From Tethya wilhelma (taxonomy: Eukaryota; Porifera; Demospongiae; Tethyida; Tethyidae), in contig CAXIPT010000005.1 of NCBI GenBank assembly GCA_964030475.1, forward strand, positions 4,845,544 through 4,909,543: a DNA stretch of 64,000 nucleotides. The letters run 5' to 3'. Within the stretch, counting starts at the first letter, position 1. Every line of letters begins with the position of its first letter. The notes under the pieces were generated by a model, which was given only the letters and a program-made list of their open reading frames with translations, was not told the origin of the DNA and ran no database searches. Shown here in pieces: positions 40,326 to 51,835 of this stretch. The position numbers were made by a program, and so were the translations under genes.

Positions 40326-42895
40326 CAAAAACAATGGATTGTTTTCTCTAAAGACTTTCATTATCTCCCTTAAAGGGGTTCTCCAATGACGTACTACTCG
40401 TATGCCTCACAGCATTGTATTACAAACTCAAAACAACAGCCAATCTAACTAATTAATCTCTTTTCTTTCAACCACAAAGACATTCGTCACAATTGAAAGA
40501 GGAGCAGTATAGAAATAAGCATAGGTTACATCTAATTTCATGTTTATGGTCAAACCTATTTACAGTTTTGGATTGGAATGTTCAAACGATATGGTTGTAC
40601 TCAAAGTAGGGAGACTCGTACCTTTATTCGATTAAGAGAATACTTTGGGCATGATGTAAACTAGTCCTAAATGAAGCCAGCCTCTGTCTCAGTCTTCGAC
40701 TTCACTCACTTGAAAGGCACTTAGGCTTGGTCCTGAAACACGAACTGATGTTGTTAAGGGGTTAATTATTAAAGTCAAAGGCTCTGTGTTGTTACTTGTA
40801 AGATGTTTGTGTACTATACTTAATGTCATTAGCATCAGCAGAAAAGCCTTTCTCCATATGTAACTATCCCTAACTCTGCAAATGGTATATTTGTTGCTCA
40901 CGACCTCACAAAATACCGATTTTTTTTCTCTTTGGCATTCTTGTTGAGTGATTCAACACACATGCTTGTTCTCCAAGAAGGCTCACTGAGTGGGCCATGT
41001 ATAGTGTTAGCAGAGGCATCAAAGTGATGGCCAAACATTGTTGTACCCAGTGTTTGTGAGGTCAATTGGAAGTGGTTGGGATGAGAGAATATGAATATCA
41101 ATGCACTTGGGCACTTTCAAAGTGATGATCTCATTTGACATCACAGGATGCCAGGTTGTCATGGTTTTCCCATTGTGTGTGTTCAAGGTCAAAGTTTACT
41201 TTGGATTTGTGTTTGTACAAATGTTTGATAATTGGATTTTAATTGCATTACGTCATGAAATTTTAATGGTGTTATTATGTGAGTCAATTGAGTACTAAGA
41301 GTTCAAGTGCTCTAGACTACTCTGCAATTACACCATTTCCTGCTTTCTACAAATCAAGGGTACACCCTAGCATTAGTTACATAGATGTTTGTTTTGTATT
41401 TATTTATTGTTTGTTTGTTTGTTTGTTTGTTTGTTTGTTATCCTGAAGGCCATCCTTGAAAACACAATGGTTCAAAGTGTTCTACTTACAAAAAATTAAT
41501 CAATACCACTTTTCTTGCTCCATTCAAACTAAAGGGCCACCTAACATAGCATTCACTTACAAACTGAATTTTCATTTTACATTACTTTTTTTTTTCTGAA
41601 GGCCATCCTCGAGAGCACAATGATCAAGAACCTGGACACGGGGGAGATGATTCCGTTGAGTGCGGCGGAGGAGAAGATCCCTCGTCCCCACGGCTGGAAT
41701 CCCCTCTCAGAACATCTGCTGAGGAGAACAAACGACAGGTGAGCTAAAGTCTTCCACTGGAGGTAGACCCTCTGCTCTGCTTGTGTGTTGCCAAGACAAT
41801 AGAGAATAGAGGGAGGAGTCTATTGTGAGAAAGACAAATGGTATCATATGAACCATATGCGATATGAGTGTGTGCAGAAAGTGCAGAAAATTTTTTGCTG
41901 GGTTTTTTACCGAAATTTTGTACCATCGAAAATTTTCAATAGGTCTCTTTTTTTTACATCAACTGCTGTCTTTGTCTCTTTCTTCTTATAATGCACATTA
42001 ATAAAATTTCATAATTTCATATAGTTATACTGTCAGTCAACTTTACTTTGAATCTTCTTTCTCTCTTACTTTATATACACGCATGTTCCTGAACAGTTAT
42101 GGTCGACCAGCATCTTCAATGGATGAGGATGACATAGGAGATGATTCACAGCGTGGAAAGACAAGGTGTGTATGCCATATTGGGCATTCCTTTCAAGGGA
42201 AGCAAAATTTTGTGTATTGCTAACAATAGGATTGTTTTGTTTGCCGTTGCAATAGTACTACATTGTGAAATTCACAGTTTATATTTCAAGGATTGTCCCA
42301 AAATCTATGAATTCTATGGAACTTGCTTCCCATGAAAAAATGTCCTATATTATATCTAATGAAGTAAGATGTTAGCATTTTTCATTAATTATTCATTAGA
42401 AAGGGGCTGTTGAGATGGAAGAAGTGGGGTAGACGTCGGGATCGCCATGGAGACGTTGGTTCACCCATGCTTGAAGAGAGCTTAAGTCAGAGCCCAGAAG
42501 ATCAGCACACAGTTAAGGTATGCCTGCAAACATGTACCTAATGGTTCTTTATTCTGACATCATAGTGACATTGGGATTTTTTGTTATGCACCCAACAGTA
42601 CAAGGTATCGTCACACAAGCAAAGTCAACAAGAGTTTGACACAGTTCGTCTGAAGCAGGACCTCACTGGCACGCACCTGGTGAGCCAGAGGGAAGAGATT
42701 GAGTCTGAGGATAGTCAGTGTAGCAACCAGTGGGGTGGTTTGGTGACATTAAATTTTGTATCTTTTGTATGGTAATGGTTTTCTTTCTGGTTCTTTATAG
42801 TTGAAGGCATAATAGTCTCAGGATAGAGTATAGTTGGGTGGTTGTGTGACATTTACTGTACATACATATCTTTTGTGTGGTGATGTTTTGTTTCT

Positions 42896-42959
<64 letters not shown>

Positions 42960-43605
42960 GGGAGCGGTTTGGGTGATGGAGTTCTCCATCTGTGGAAGAC
43001 TTTTAGCCACTGCAGGACAGGATAGTGTAGTGGTGAGTTGCAGTTAAACTATTCCTATTCTTCCTCTTACATCAGTGGCTTCCAATAATATTTTTTCTTG
43101 TGATTATGGTTCATCTGTTGCAGAGAGTGTGGGTACTGAGGACAGCTCACCTATTCTTTCATGAACTTCAAGCTCAGTATCAAAGATTAGGTAAAGTGTG
43201 GCCAATTCTATTTACAAGCCGAACTACACTAAATGCACATGCCTGTGACATGTTATATACCATACATGACTTTTATTGACATTCCCTATCCACAGGAGTC
43301 CATTCTAGTGTAGACAGCTTGAGTGAAAAGGCCAGTCTAGCAAGTGGCAGTAGTAAGAGCTCTGATGTGAGTTAAGAGAAGGCTCAAACAGCCATCTTTT
43401 GATGTCTCTCAGCTTGTGTTTACTTGTCGATGTCCCCTTGTTACTTGTACACAGGAGGATGAGTCTAATTCACAGCCATTTCTAGAACAACCACTCTGCT
43501 CTTATTTTGGACACACTGCAGATGTGTTGGACTTGACATGGTCCAAGGTAAGCTGGCTTAGGCAACTTAATTCACTCGCACACACACACACACATGTGCA
43601 CGCAT

Positions 43606-43679
<74 letters not shown>

Positions 43680-44238
43680 CCACAAACCCAGAATTTCTTC
43701 CTACTCTCCAGTTCTATGGACAAGACAGTCAGGTGAATGAAACAATGCTACATCTGTCACATAATCAAAGAGCATGTGTATAAATGTACCAACCTACAAT
43801 GTCATGTAAAGAGCATGAGACAGAGGGGTATGTAGATCATTCCCCATGTCAATCACACACAGTGGACAATACAATCACGATGTACTAGCTAGCATAGATT
43901 TGTCATCAGCATTGCTACATAGGTGACCATTTTCCACATACAATTTTCTTTACTGTATAATGTGGAGAGTATTACCAAAACTTCCTTTATTGCTGAAAGT
44001 AAAAGTATTCTTAAATAAACTGTTGTAGTTATATATAAACAGCTTTTATAGTGTAACGTCAATTATTATGATTGTTCAGTTCAAATTATGTTCCTTTTTT
44101 CTCTTAGATTATGGCATATCTCGAGAAAGGAGTGTCTCTGTTGTTTTCAGCATGTTGATTTTGTAACGGCAATAGCATTCCATCCACGGGTAAGTTTAGA
44201 AAGTTTCTTTATATTTAACAGCTGTGTTATGACTTTGC

Positions 44239-44319
<81 letters not shown>

Positions 44320-45116
44320 CAGGATGATAGGTACTTTCTCAGTGGCTCACTGGACGGTAAACTGAGGTTGTGGAATATACCAGACAAAAGAGTAGCTTTA
44401 TGGAATGAGATAGAAGGAGTTGGTTAGTCACATGCCGATCATGTGTTCAATCATGTGACTGTCACATGATACACTCTACATATACAGGTTCACATTTGAT
44501 AACAGCTGCAAACTTTTGTATGAATGGCAACCTAGCAGTAGTAGGCACTTATGATGGGAGGTGTATATTCTATGAAACAGAGGTGAGCTGTTTGTTTGCC
44601 TTTTATACCCAGGCCACTTCTTCCGATTTTTCAGCGAATTAGTCTTTAACACTAAAGAGAGAGAGAGAGAGTGGCCTGGGTATGGTTGAGGCTACTGCTT
44701 TGCTAAAGTTTTTTTGTCATATATTGACTTGTTTATAGTTAGTGTGAGAACTTTATTCCAGAAACTAACATTGGATGTTTTTTTTTTGTTTGTTTGTTTT
44801 GTGCAGCATTTAAAGTATCACACTCAGATACACGTAAGATCTCGTCACGGAAAAAATAAGGGACGGAAAATCAGTGGAGTTGAACCACTTCCTGGAGAAG
44901 ACAAGGTGTGAGTGAGAGAGAGAGAGGAGAGTGAGATTATTGAGTGTGTAAGATTAGTTTGTTACACTAGGATGTGTGCTTTCTTCTGTTTTGTTTACAG
45001 CTGTTGGTGACGTCAAATGATTCGAGAATACGGCTCTACAATCTCAAGGATCACTCTCTATCGTGCAAGTACAAAGGTTGTCTCAACACGAGCAGTCAAA
45101 TCAAAGCAACATTTAG

Positions 45117-45161
<45 letters not shown>

Positions 45162-46134
45162 CAGGATGATAGGTACTTTCTCAGTGGCTCACTGGATGGT
45201 AAACTGAGGTTGTGGAATATACCAGACAAAAGAGTAGCTTTATGGAATGAGATAGAAGGAGTTGGTTAGTCACATGCCGATCATGTGTTCAATCATGTGA
45301 CTGTCACATGATACACTCTACATATACAGGTTCACATTTGATAACAGCTGCAAACTTTTGTATGAATGGCAACCTAGCAGTAGTAGGCACTTATGATGGG
45401 AGGTGTATATTCTATGAAACAGAGGTGAGCTGTTTGTTTGCCTTTTATACCCAGGCCACTTCTTCCGATTTTTCAGCGAATTAGTCTTTAACACTAAAGA
45501 GAGAGAGAGAGAGTGGCCTGGGTATGGTTGAGGCTACTGCTTTGCTAAAGTTTTTTTGTCATATATTGACTTGTTTATAGTTAGTGTGAGAACTTTATTC
45601 CAGAAACTAACATTGGATGTTTTTTTTTTGTTTGTTTGTTTTGTGCAGCATTTAAAGTATCACACTCAGATACACGTAAGATCTCGTCACGGAAAAAATA
45701 AGGGACGGAAAATCAGTGGAGTTGAACCACTTCCTGGAGAAGACAAGGTGTGAGTGAGAGAGAGAGAGGAGAGTGAGATTATTGAGTGTGTAAGATTAGT
45801 TTGTTACACTAGGATGTGTGCTTTCTTCTGTTTTGTTTACAGCTGTTGGTGACGTCAAATGATTCGAGAATACGGCTCTACAATCTCAAGGATCACTCTC
45901 TATCGTGCAAGTACAAAGGTTGTCTCAACACGAGCAGTCAAATCAAAGCAACATTTAGGTCTGTATAGTATTATACACATGTTGTTGGTAAATCCATTAG
46001 CAAGGGGCGTGCAGTAATCATGTTTATCCTAATAATTTTGGCATGTCGGAAATGTTTGAGCAAATTGTAGTTGTCTGTTTTTGTTGCATAAGGTTCACAT
46101 GTAGTGTGGAGGATGAGGTGTAAAGGTTTTTGTT

Positions 46135-46172
<38 letters not shown>

Positions 46173-46606
46173 GTCGAGATGGACAGTACATTATCAGTGG
46201 TTCAGAAGATAATTTTATTTACGTATGGAAGACTCATCTTGACATGAGCAAGCTACCTTCACGGAGAGACAGAAATGATTTCTACGAGTGCTTCAGCAGT
46301 GAGTTATAGAGCACTATACTCATACTCTGGTGAGGCAAGTGACCCTTTTCCAACTTAAAAGTGAAAGAAAGGCAAAGGGTTCAAGCTTCACAATGCATGA
46401 TATTGTGTTTTTCACTGTTGTGTGTCTGTACTGCATTGAATGGTATTATTTTGCATACAGCTCATTCTGCTCCAGTGACGAGTGCAGTGTTTGCTCCAGT
46501 ACCTGGTATCACTGTAGACCAAGGCTTGAAGGAAGTGGGTGAGATGGTGGTTGCAGCTGACTATCAAGGCTGCATAAAAGTTTATGTTAGTGGAGAGAAC
46601 TTATGA
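35611..46606 (+). CDS. WDR44: WDR44 (Rab11-binding WD-repeat protein)
   Basis: Exons 35611-35690, 35903-36323, 36873-37568 (or 37580), 41602-41738, 42097-42165, 42400-42517, 42599-42679, 42961-43032, 43124-43190, 43296-43366, 43455-43547, 43692-43732, 44108-44189, 44323-44422, 44488-44582, 44807-44905, 45001-45116, 46174-46298 and 46461-46606 give 902 residues (human about 913). The N-terminus (SEGFVSADEGLDDDF) resembles the FFAT motif that tethers WDR44 to ER VAP proteins. A proline/basic stretch (APVPPPRRKRKKK) resembles its SH3-binding region. The block MIKNLDTGEMIPLSAAEEK is diagnostic of the family. Seven WD blades follow, from GAVWVMEFSICGRLLATAGQD to CIKVYV. The protein acts on Rab11 tubular endosomes. 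Exons 44323-45116 are duplicated at 45165-45958; including both copies breaks the frame (410 nt, not a multiple of 3), so only one set is counted here. Confidence 0.93.
37915..38775 (+). repeat. Duplicated intronic block interrupted by an inserted element
   Basis: Segment A (about 37921-38040, GAGCTGTGATGCAAAGT...) recurs at about 38182-38290. Segment B (about 38058-38180, CCTGTTTCCTGCTTTGC...) recurs at about 38646-38773. The order A-B-A'-B' shows a tandem duplication of about 260 bp in the WDR44 intron. A TC microsatellite (38290-38340) and an inverted-repeat element sit between A' and B'. Confidence 0.8.
38350..38628. mobile_element. MITE-like inverted-repeat element in WDR44 intron 3
   Basis: Imperfect inverted arms include GAAGAGTCTGGTACATATTC on the left and its complement (ATGTACCAGACTCTTCC) on the right, plus an inner pair around GTAGATTTGAT/ATCAAATCTAC. 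The element is flanked by AGTTTGA at 38343-38349 and 38629-38635, a candidate 7-bp target duplication. The other copy of the duplicated host block lacks it, giving an empty site near 38041-38060. There is no transposase, so it is non-autonomous. Confidence 0.65.
39146..40323. other. (CA)n microsatellite and 998-base assembly gap
   Basis: A CA repeat (39146-39234) runs into N (39235-40232). After a short unique stretch, CA repeat resumes at 40253-40323. The gap is in the WDR44 intron 37569-41601; its real size is unknown. The flanks 37581-37910, 38776-39145 and 40324-41340 show no coding segment. Confidence 0.95.
41345..41481 (+). pseudogene. Decayed copy of WDR44 exon 4 start
   Basis: CCTGAAGGCCATCCTTGAAAACACAATGG (about 41441-41469) closely matches the acceptor and first codons of the true exon at 41602. 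The preceding 90 bases also align loosely (AAGGGTACACCCTAGCATT with AAAGGGCCACCTAACATAGCATT). The match ends after about 14 codons and the frame soon stops, so this is a dead partial duplicate. A (TTTG)n tract lies inside it. Confidence 0.6.
42899..42957 (+). repeat. (TC)n microsatellite before WDR44 exon 8
   Basis: About 29 TC units end two bases before the TAG acceptor at 42958-42960, so the microsatellite is the polypyrimidine tract. Confidence 0.95.
43577..43677 (+). repeat. (CA)n microsatellite filling a WDR44 intron
   Basis: Most of the 144-base intron 43548-43691 is CA repeat, with small interruptions at 43594-43606. Confidence 0.95.
44240..45118 (+). repeat. Tandem duplication in WDR44, copy 1
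   Basis: A (TG)n tract (44240-44318) plus exons 44323-44422, 44488-44582, 44807-44905 and 45001-45116 with their introns. The block is repeated at an offset of exactly 842 bases. Over about 800 bases I find a single difference (GAC at 44353-44355 against GAT at 45195-45197), which is synonymous. Confidence 0.95.
45119..45960 (+). repeat. Tandem duplication in WDR44, copy 2
   Basis: This second copy begins within a shorter (TG)n tract (45121-45160). The duplicated exons are 45165-45264, 45330-45424, 45649-45747 and 45843-45958. Copy 1 runs directly into the TG tract of copy 2 after GGTCTG, so the junction lies in the microsatellite. It is either a recent duplication by slippage or recombination between TG repeats, or an assembly artefact. 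Confidence 0.95.
46135..46170 (+). repeat. (TC)n tract before WDR44 exon 18
   Basis: A TC dinucleotide run ends directly at the CAG acceptor (46171-46173). Confidence 0.9.
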
Positions 46607-46805
46607 CAGACAGGCAGGCAGGCATGTACTGTTTAGAGATCAGTTTTAATACTTTCTATTTGCAGTTTTTCTATTTTAATTCTCCCCAGTGTTCATGCAA
46701 TCGGCTAAGAGTTATACAAAATCTGGTATCGTTTGACTTTCAGAGATCCACATAGATATACGCATGCGCAGTGTAAAGTGTTCGATTTCGCGCGCGCGCA
46801 TGATG

Positions 46806-46813
46806 GTCACGTG
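46806..46813. promoter_or_regulatory. CLEAR-like E-box upstream of LAMP gene A
   Basis: GTCACGTG, the core of the CLEAR element bound by TFEB/MiT factors at lysosomal genes, lies about 140 bases before the start codon at 46947. Function is inferred from the motif, its position and the gene downstream. Confidence 0.45.
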
Positions 46814-46946
46814 TCGTAACTGATTACCAAATCATCACATGACCCCATCCCGCACGTTATCTCAGTGGCAGTGAATATACGCAGCAGCAAAGAAGAGGTC
46901 ATTTTGGGCGAAAAAAGGAGATAGCCAGTCTTTGAAACGTTATAAA

Positions 46947-47734
46947 ATGGAGAGAACAATGAAACTACTTGTCTTTCTCGGGCTACTTTATAGCGGTGAG
47001 TGCGCCGACATGTTTTCAGGGTCATTTTTGTTCTGTGGTTTATGGGTGGTTCTCCTATGATTTCTGTTAGCTTGGTTGATATTTTTGCTGAAGTTCCTTT
47101 GAAAGGAAACTGTGATTGTATTATAAAGACACTGTATAGCATTCTTGCAGTGTTTGGGTGGGAAAACAGGTGTTTGTTGTAGAGAAATTTTGCAAAAATT
47201 AATCAACTCAGTGTGGTCTCAATTTATATGGGTATATATACCCACAGTGGCTTCAAATAGTAGTGGTCTACCACTGTGTAGCTATGATACATGCCACACC
47301 ACCATCAGTTCTTGCTACAGTTCTCCCTATCCCATCTTAGTGTGACTTTAAATTTATCTGTCTTTCAATACAGTGGTCGCCCAAACTACTACTGTACCTG
47401 GTTCAGTTATAGTCACCGCCTCACCTGTTGTTTCAGTACCAGGTTCAGCTATAGTCACCGCCTCGCCTGTTGTTTCAGTTACTACTACTGTGTCTGGTTC
47501 AGTTATAGTCACTGCCTCACCAGTTGTTACGACGTCTCATGTTGTGCACCCCACACCAACCCCCACTGGTACCCCTAGCCCTCCTACCCCTAAACCGACT
47601 ACTGAAGAGTATGTAGTGAGGAATGAGTCCGGTGAGGCATGCTTGAGAATGTCTATGTCCCTTGAAGTGAACACCACCTACAATACAACCGATGGTAAAG
47701 AAATGGTAAGTGTGTGTGTGTGTGTGTGTGTGTN

Positions 47735-47821
<87 letters not shown>

Positions 47822-49058
47822 AGAGAGAGAGAAAGTATTATATGACTGGTTCCATTTCTCTTGTTCTTTATTTCAAATTTTGTGTTTCCTTACCTCTTTC
47901 TGCATCGATCTGCTATGTATCTATCCCAGTTTGTGAGTGTCCCAGTAGTTGATGCTGTGGAAGACTCTACTAGCTTCTGTGATCACAACCTCGTTTCACT
48001 GCTCCTAACCTGGGCTGAAAACAGTACAACTAACTCCCTCAACTTCACCTTCCATCGAGTAAGTTGCTTCACAGGACAAACCTACTATTATGTCTTGAGC
48101 TGACTGTGCTCTGCTCACCAAATTAGTATGCATCGTACAATGTAAATGTTACAATCATCTTTTGTATCGCATTGGAGTCATGTGCAGTAATGTTGTGATA
48201 AGTATTGTCTGCTATTCTCAAACGTACTACGGTACTTTTTGCTTTCTTCCCTATAGAACAGCACATCATGGGTGGCTGATAAAGTGAACTACACTTTTGG
48301 AATAACTGATGACTCTTATCCTGATTTTCCTACGGATGTGGATGGAAGTAAGCTCCAGTGATGATTATTACATGTGCTCCTAACTTGATGACTTATTTTT
48401 TTACTCTCCTGTTTCGTTTTACAGCGTTCAACTTCACCTTTAATACTGCCCTGTTCAGACAGGATGATACCAACCGAAACTTTAACCAGTCTTACCTGTG
48501 CAATGCATCAAGACCTCTGACGCGTGACGGAACAAACTTTACTTCTACTCTATATGTCAAGAACTTGCGAGTGCAAGCGTTTGAGTTTAAGAACTCCACT
48601 TCTGGATTGTTCGATTCTGGTGAGTATAGGGACAACACAATGTGTACTTTCAGTATTTTCTTAGTGTGTATTGTAGTATAAAAATGCAAAAAAATATGTC
48701 TACGTAGCATTTCTTCAGAATAGTCACTTGTGATAACTATCTCTTGTATAGTGTGTAGAAACCTAGTACATGTGTATGTCATTGATTAGTATATTTGTGT
48801 TCATTCTTTGTTCGTCTAATGAACCATCAAAATCACACACTCACTCTCACTCCAATGACTTCCTATTCCTATTAAAATTCATGTACGATATTTTGCATCT
48901 TCCCCCTCTCAGCTTACAACTGCAACAACCGAGGCAACAAGATTGTTCCCATTGCTGTCGGAGCTGCCTTGGCTGGTCTTGTCATAGTTGTCCTCATTGC
49001 ATACTTAATCGGACGACTGAAGAGAAGAAACACAGGATCTTATGAAGCTCTCTCCTAG
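46947..49058 (+). CDS. LAMP-family lysosomal membrane glycoprotein A
   Basis: Exons 46947-46995, 47374-47705, 47930-48058, 48257-48347, 48425-48619 and 48913-49058 give 313 residues. A signal peptide (MKLLVFLGLLYSVVA) is followed by a Thr/Ser/Pro-rich mucin-like stretch with three repeats of G-S-x-IVTASPVV. One LAMP luminal domain follows, with four cysteines (EACLRM, SFCDH, YLCNAS, YNCNN), many N-glycosylation sites and the LRVQAFEF motif. The membrane segment IVPIAVGAALAGLVIVVLIAYL is almost that of vertebrate LAMP1. The short tail RLKRRNTGSYEALS holds a YxxL lysosomal sorting signal near the C-terminus, as in LAMPs (GYxxI). It should line the lysosome membrane. Exon 1 length (49 nt) and intron phases match the next gene, a tandem paralogue. 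Confidence 0.93.
47707..47833 (+). repeat. (TG)n/(GA)n microsatellite immediately after a donor site
   Basis: The donor GTAAG at 47706 runs straight into about 55 TG units and then GA units. One unresolved base (N) is at 47734. Confidence 0.95.
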
Positions 49059-49629
49059 TTCATACAACTGTTGTTTTAAAAAGAAATGCATGTAATTTAA
49101 GGGGAAAAGTGTAACTTAAGGGTTCTTTAGTTATTAAGCAGGGAAAAGTGCATAAGTGATTTGTCTGTATGCGAAAATTTGTCATTTCTATATTATTATT
49201 TGATTTTGTATTTGTTTGAGTACACTCTCTTTCGTTTTATCTGGTGTTGTTCTGCCTGGGTGCATATACAACACATGTTGTTCTATATATATTGAAGTTT
49301 ATGTATCTTACTTCATGCAGTTTATCTACTCAATACTTTGTTGATGTGTTTTACTTGTGTAGTGTAAGGACTATTATAAAGTGTTGTTTTTTCTCCTTGT
49401 GCATGATATTTTGTTCTACTGTTCGTTGTTGCCCTGAATGATAATTGACACATGCTATAACTCCTAATGAATTGACAAAGAATGTACATAAGTGGAACCG
49501 TTAAACTTGGTAGCTTCCTATCTCTTGTGTTGCATCATCATAATGTTCAGTGCAGTGCTGGATGCAATGCTTGCCGTTCGGTTGCCACGCCCGTTTTTTC
49601 CGGCATATCACCGCGCCGCGGATTTTTTC
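49059..49629 (+). other. Intergenic region between the two LAMP genes
   Basis: 3' untranslated and spacer sequence. I see no open frame with coding character. The last 120 bases before the second gene carry E-boxes, listed separately. Confidence 0.6.
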
Positions 49630-49653
49630 CACGTGATCTGGTTTGGTCACGTG
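49630..49653. promoter_or_regulatory. Pair of CACGTG boxes upstream of LAMP gene B
   Basis: CACGTG at 49630-49635 and GTCACGTGG at 49646-49654 lie 70-95 bases before the start codon at 49725. The second has the same GTCACGTG core as the site in front of LAMP gene A. Confidence 0.5.
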
Positions 49654-49724
49654 GCCAACCAAATTCACGATCACTTGATCAATCGACGAAGGATAATTCT
49701 GAAGTTCAAGGGAAGTAGCTGAGC

Positions 49725-51175
49725 ATGTTGAGCTTAACATGGCTGGTGGCCTGCATTGGCCTTCTTTCAAGTCGTAAGTGTCAACTGTTGGGTCCAAACT
49801 GTTCATTTTATCCTTCAATGTACCTACCTTTTCAGTGTACCCCGTCTCTGCTACCACCACTGCCAGTGTAAATGCTTCCCTAATAGTGACTGCTACTCCT
49901 GTGGTGACAACTTCTGTTAAACCTACCGCCAGTGTAAATGCTTCCCTAATAGTGACTGCTGCTTCTGTGGTGACAACTTCTGTTAAACCCACAGCCAGTG
50001 TGAATGCTTCTCAAATTATAGTGACTGCTTCTCCTGTGGTGACTAGTATAAATGGTTCTGATATAGTGTCTGCTACTTCTATAAAAGTGTCTCCAACCTC
50101 ACCTCCAATGACTTCTACTCCCACCATCTCACCTACTCCTTCCCCCAAGCCTCCACCAGCTCCAGAGTGCTTGATCACCATACTGTCTAATTATACTGAT
50201 CCCAAACGTAAGAATGAAACTTGCTTCCGTTTGCAAGGATGTCTGGCAGTGGTCTTCACTTACAATAATATGACAAATAAAAGCTCAGTACATGTAAGTT
50301 TCAATCAACAAAGTAGTATTTTAGCCTCATAAACCTGATCTTCCCTGCACACTTTGTATTGCTTAGCAACAAGCATATATAGCAGGGATGGCCTGACTTT
50401 ATGAGGCTATAAAATTTGTTCTTTGTGTTGTTGTTGAGTGGCATGAAATTATAATGCATTTTTTCCCTCTAGAACACCAAAGTGCTTAATTTGACTTCAA
50501 GCGATTATAATAAAAATGAGTCTATGTGTGGCAATGAGACAGCTTACATCATCTTCGAAGTGACCAACTCAAGCAATGTATTCCGTTTCAACCTGACGTT
50601 CACAGCTGTAAGTTTTGAGTGAAGCGTTAATGGTACAAGTCTGATCTCACTGCTCTTCATATTTCACTTAGAATTTGAAAAAAGGATCCCAGGGCTGGAA
50701 GTACGACAATCTCACGTTAAACTATACCATCAAAGATGCAACCACCTTCAGTGACTTTATCAACAAATCGAATCTTTATAACAGTAAGTTTATTGTAGGC
50801 TCAGTTGTTATTGTAACCTCTACAACCTTTTGTATTGTTGACACATGTTATTCCCATCAGAAAATGTCATGGCACATCTCAACCAGTCCCTGTTTGATGA
50901 GTCTAACAGCAAGGTTGAGTTCCAGAGACCCTATAGATGTAATTCAACACAGCACATTGTCTTTGCGGACAACCTCAATGTGACTGCCCACACTTTCAAC
51001 ACTACCCTGGATGTGAGTCTCTTGCGAGTCCAAGTGTTTGAGTTTAGAAAACCAGGAGTATTTGGTGTTGGTAAGTATTATAATCGAGATATTGTACACT
51101 ATTACACGCACGCACGCACACGCACACACACACACACACACACATGCACACACACACACACACACACACACACAN

Positions 51176-51252
<77 letters not shown>

Positions 51253-51413
51253 ATCGCTACTGTGGGTTCGATAGCAGTGGTGGAAGCAAGATAGTGCCCA
51301 TTGTAGTTGGAGCAGCACTAGGTGCTTTGGTCATCATCATCCTCTCTGCCTACTTGATTAGTCAGTTTGTAGCTCGAAGAAAGAAAACAACAGCTTATGA
51401 ATCTCTGAATTAG
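49725..51413 (+). CDS. LAMP-family lysosomal membrane glycoprotein B
   Basis: Exons 49725-49773, 49836-50293, 50473-50607, 50672-50783, 50861-51070 and 51253-51413 give 374 residues. After a signal peptide (MLSLTWLVACIGLLSS) there are three mucin-like repeats built on TASVNASLIVTA-x-x-VVTT, then a Thr/Pro hinge. A LAMP domain follows (cysteines in PECLITIL, MCGNE, YRCNS, RYCGF, plus a TCFRLQGC pair). The membrane segment is IVPIVVGAALGALVIIILSAYLI. The tail ends in AYESLN, a YxxL sorting signal. Every intron has the same phase as in LAMP gene A, and the repeats share IVTA-x-PVV, so the two arose by tandem duplication. It is longer, mainly from extra repeats. Confidence 0.93.
51100..51249 (+). 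repeat. (CA)n microsatellite filling the last LAMP-B intron
   Basis: Nearly all of intron 51071-51252 is CA repeat, ending two bases before the TAG acceptor, with one N at 51175. Confidence 0.95.
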
Positions 51414-51835
51414 ACCCTACCTACCTGTAATTTGTATATATGAGTGTGTTATTCTTATTAAAGTCACATGTATTACTATGCACACTTTGTTTGTCTGTGT
51501 CCCTCTCAAGAGTTGTTGACCTGTTGTGAAAAACCATGGACTTTCGTGTTCATGAATATCGAACAAGAACTATAGGGCGAGTATTTGCATACATGCTCCG
51601 CACGTGCATATTATATATATTTTTTGTAGAGGCGCGCGCGCAGTTACCCACGTGGTCGTGTAGTGCGCATTATTAAGAAACAAGTTCAATTGAAAGTTGA
51701 AACCTGATCAGTGAACAAGGAGTGTTGAATACGTGTAAAAAAGCATTCCACATCACATCTGATACATTGGACAGTTGCTATAGTAAGACACCACGCGAAT
51801 CACTTGTTGCTATTCTATAGAGCTTCCAGAATAAT

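Noticed and set aside
39071..40361. Open frames across the N run flanked by CA repeats
   Set aside because: They exist only because N is translated as X and CA/TG repeats lack stops.
44606..44682. Short transposon in a WDR44 intron with TACCCAGGCCAC / GTGGCCTGGGTA ends
   Set aside because: The arms are only 12 bases and no target duplication is evident; it is at most a hairpin.
45117..45207. Splice from WDR44 exon 17 into duplicated exon 14'
   Set aside because: The join gives R-M-I-G-T-F-S... and a stop after 14 residues; the frame is incompatible, so it is not used in the gene model.
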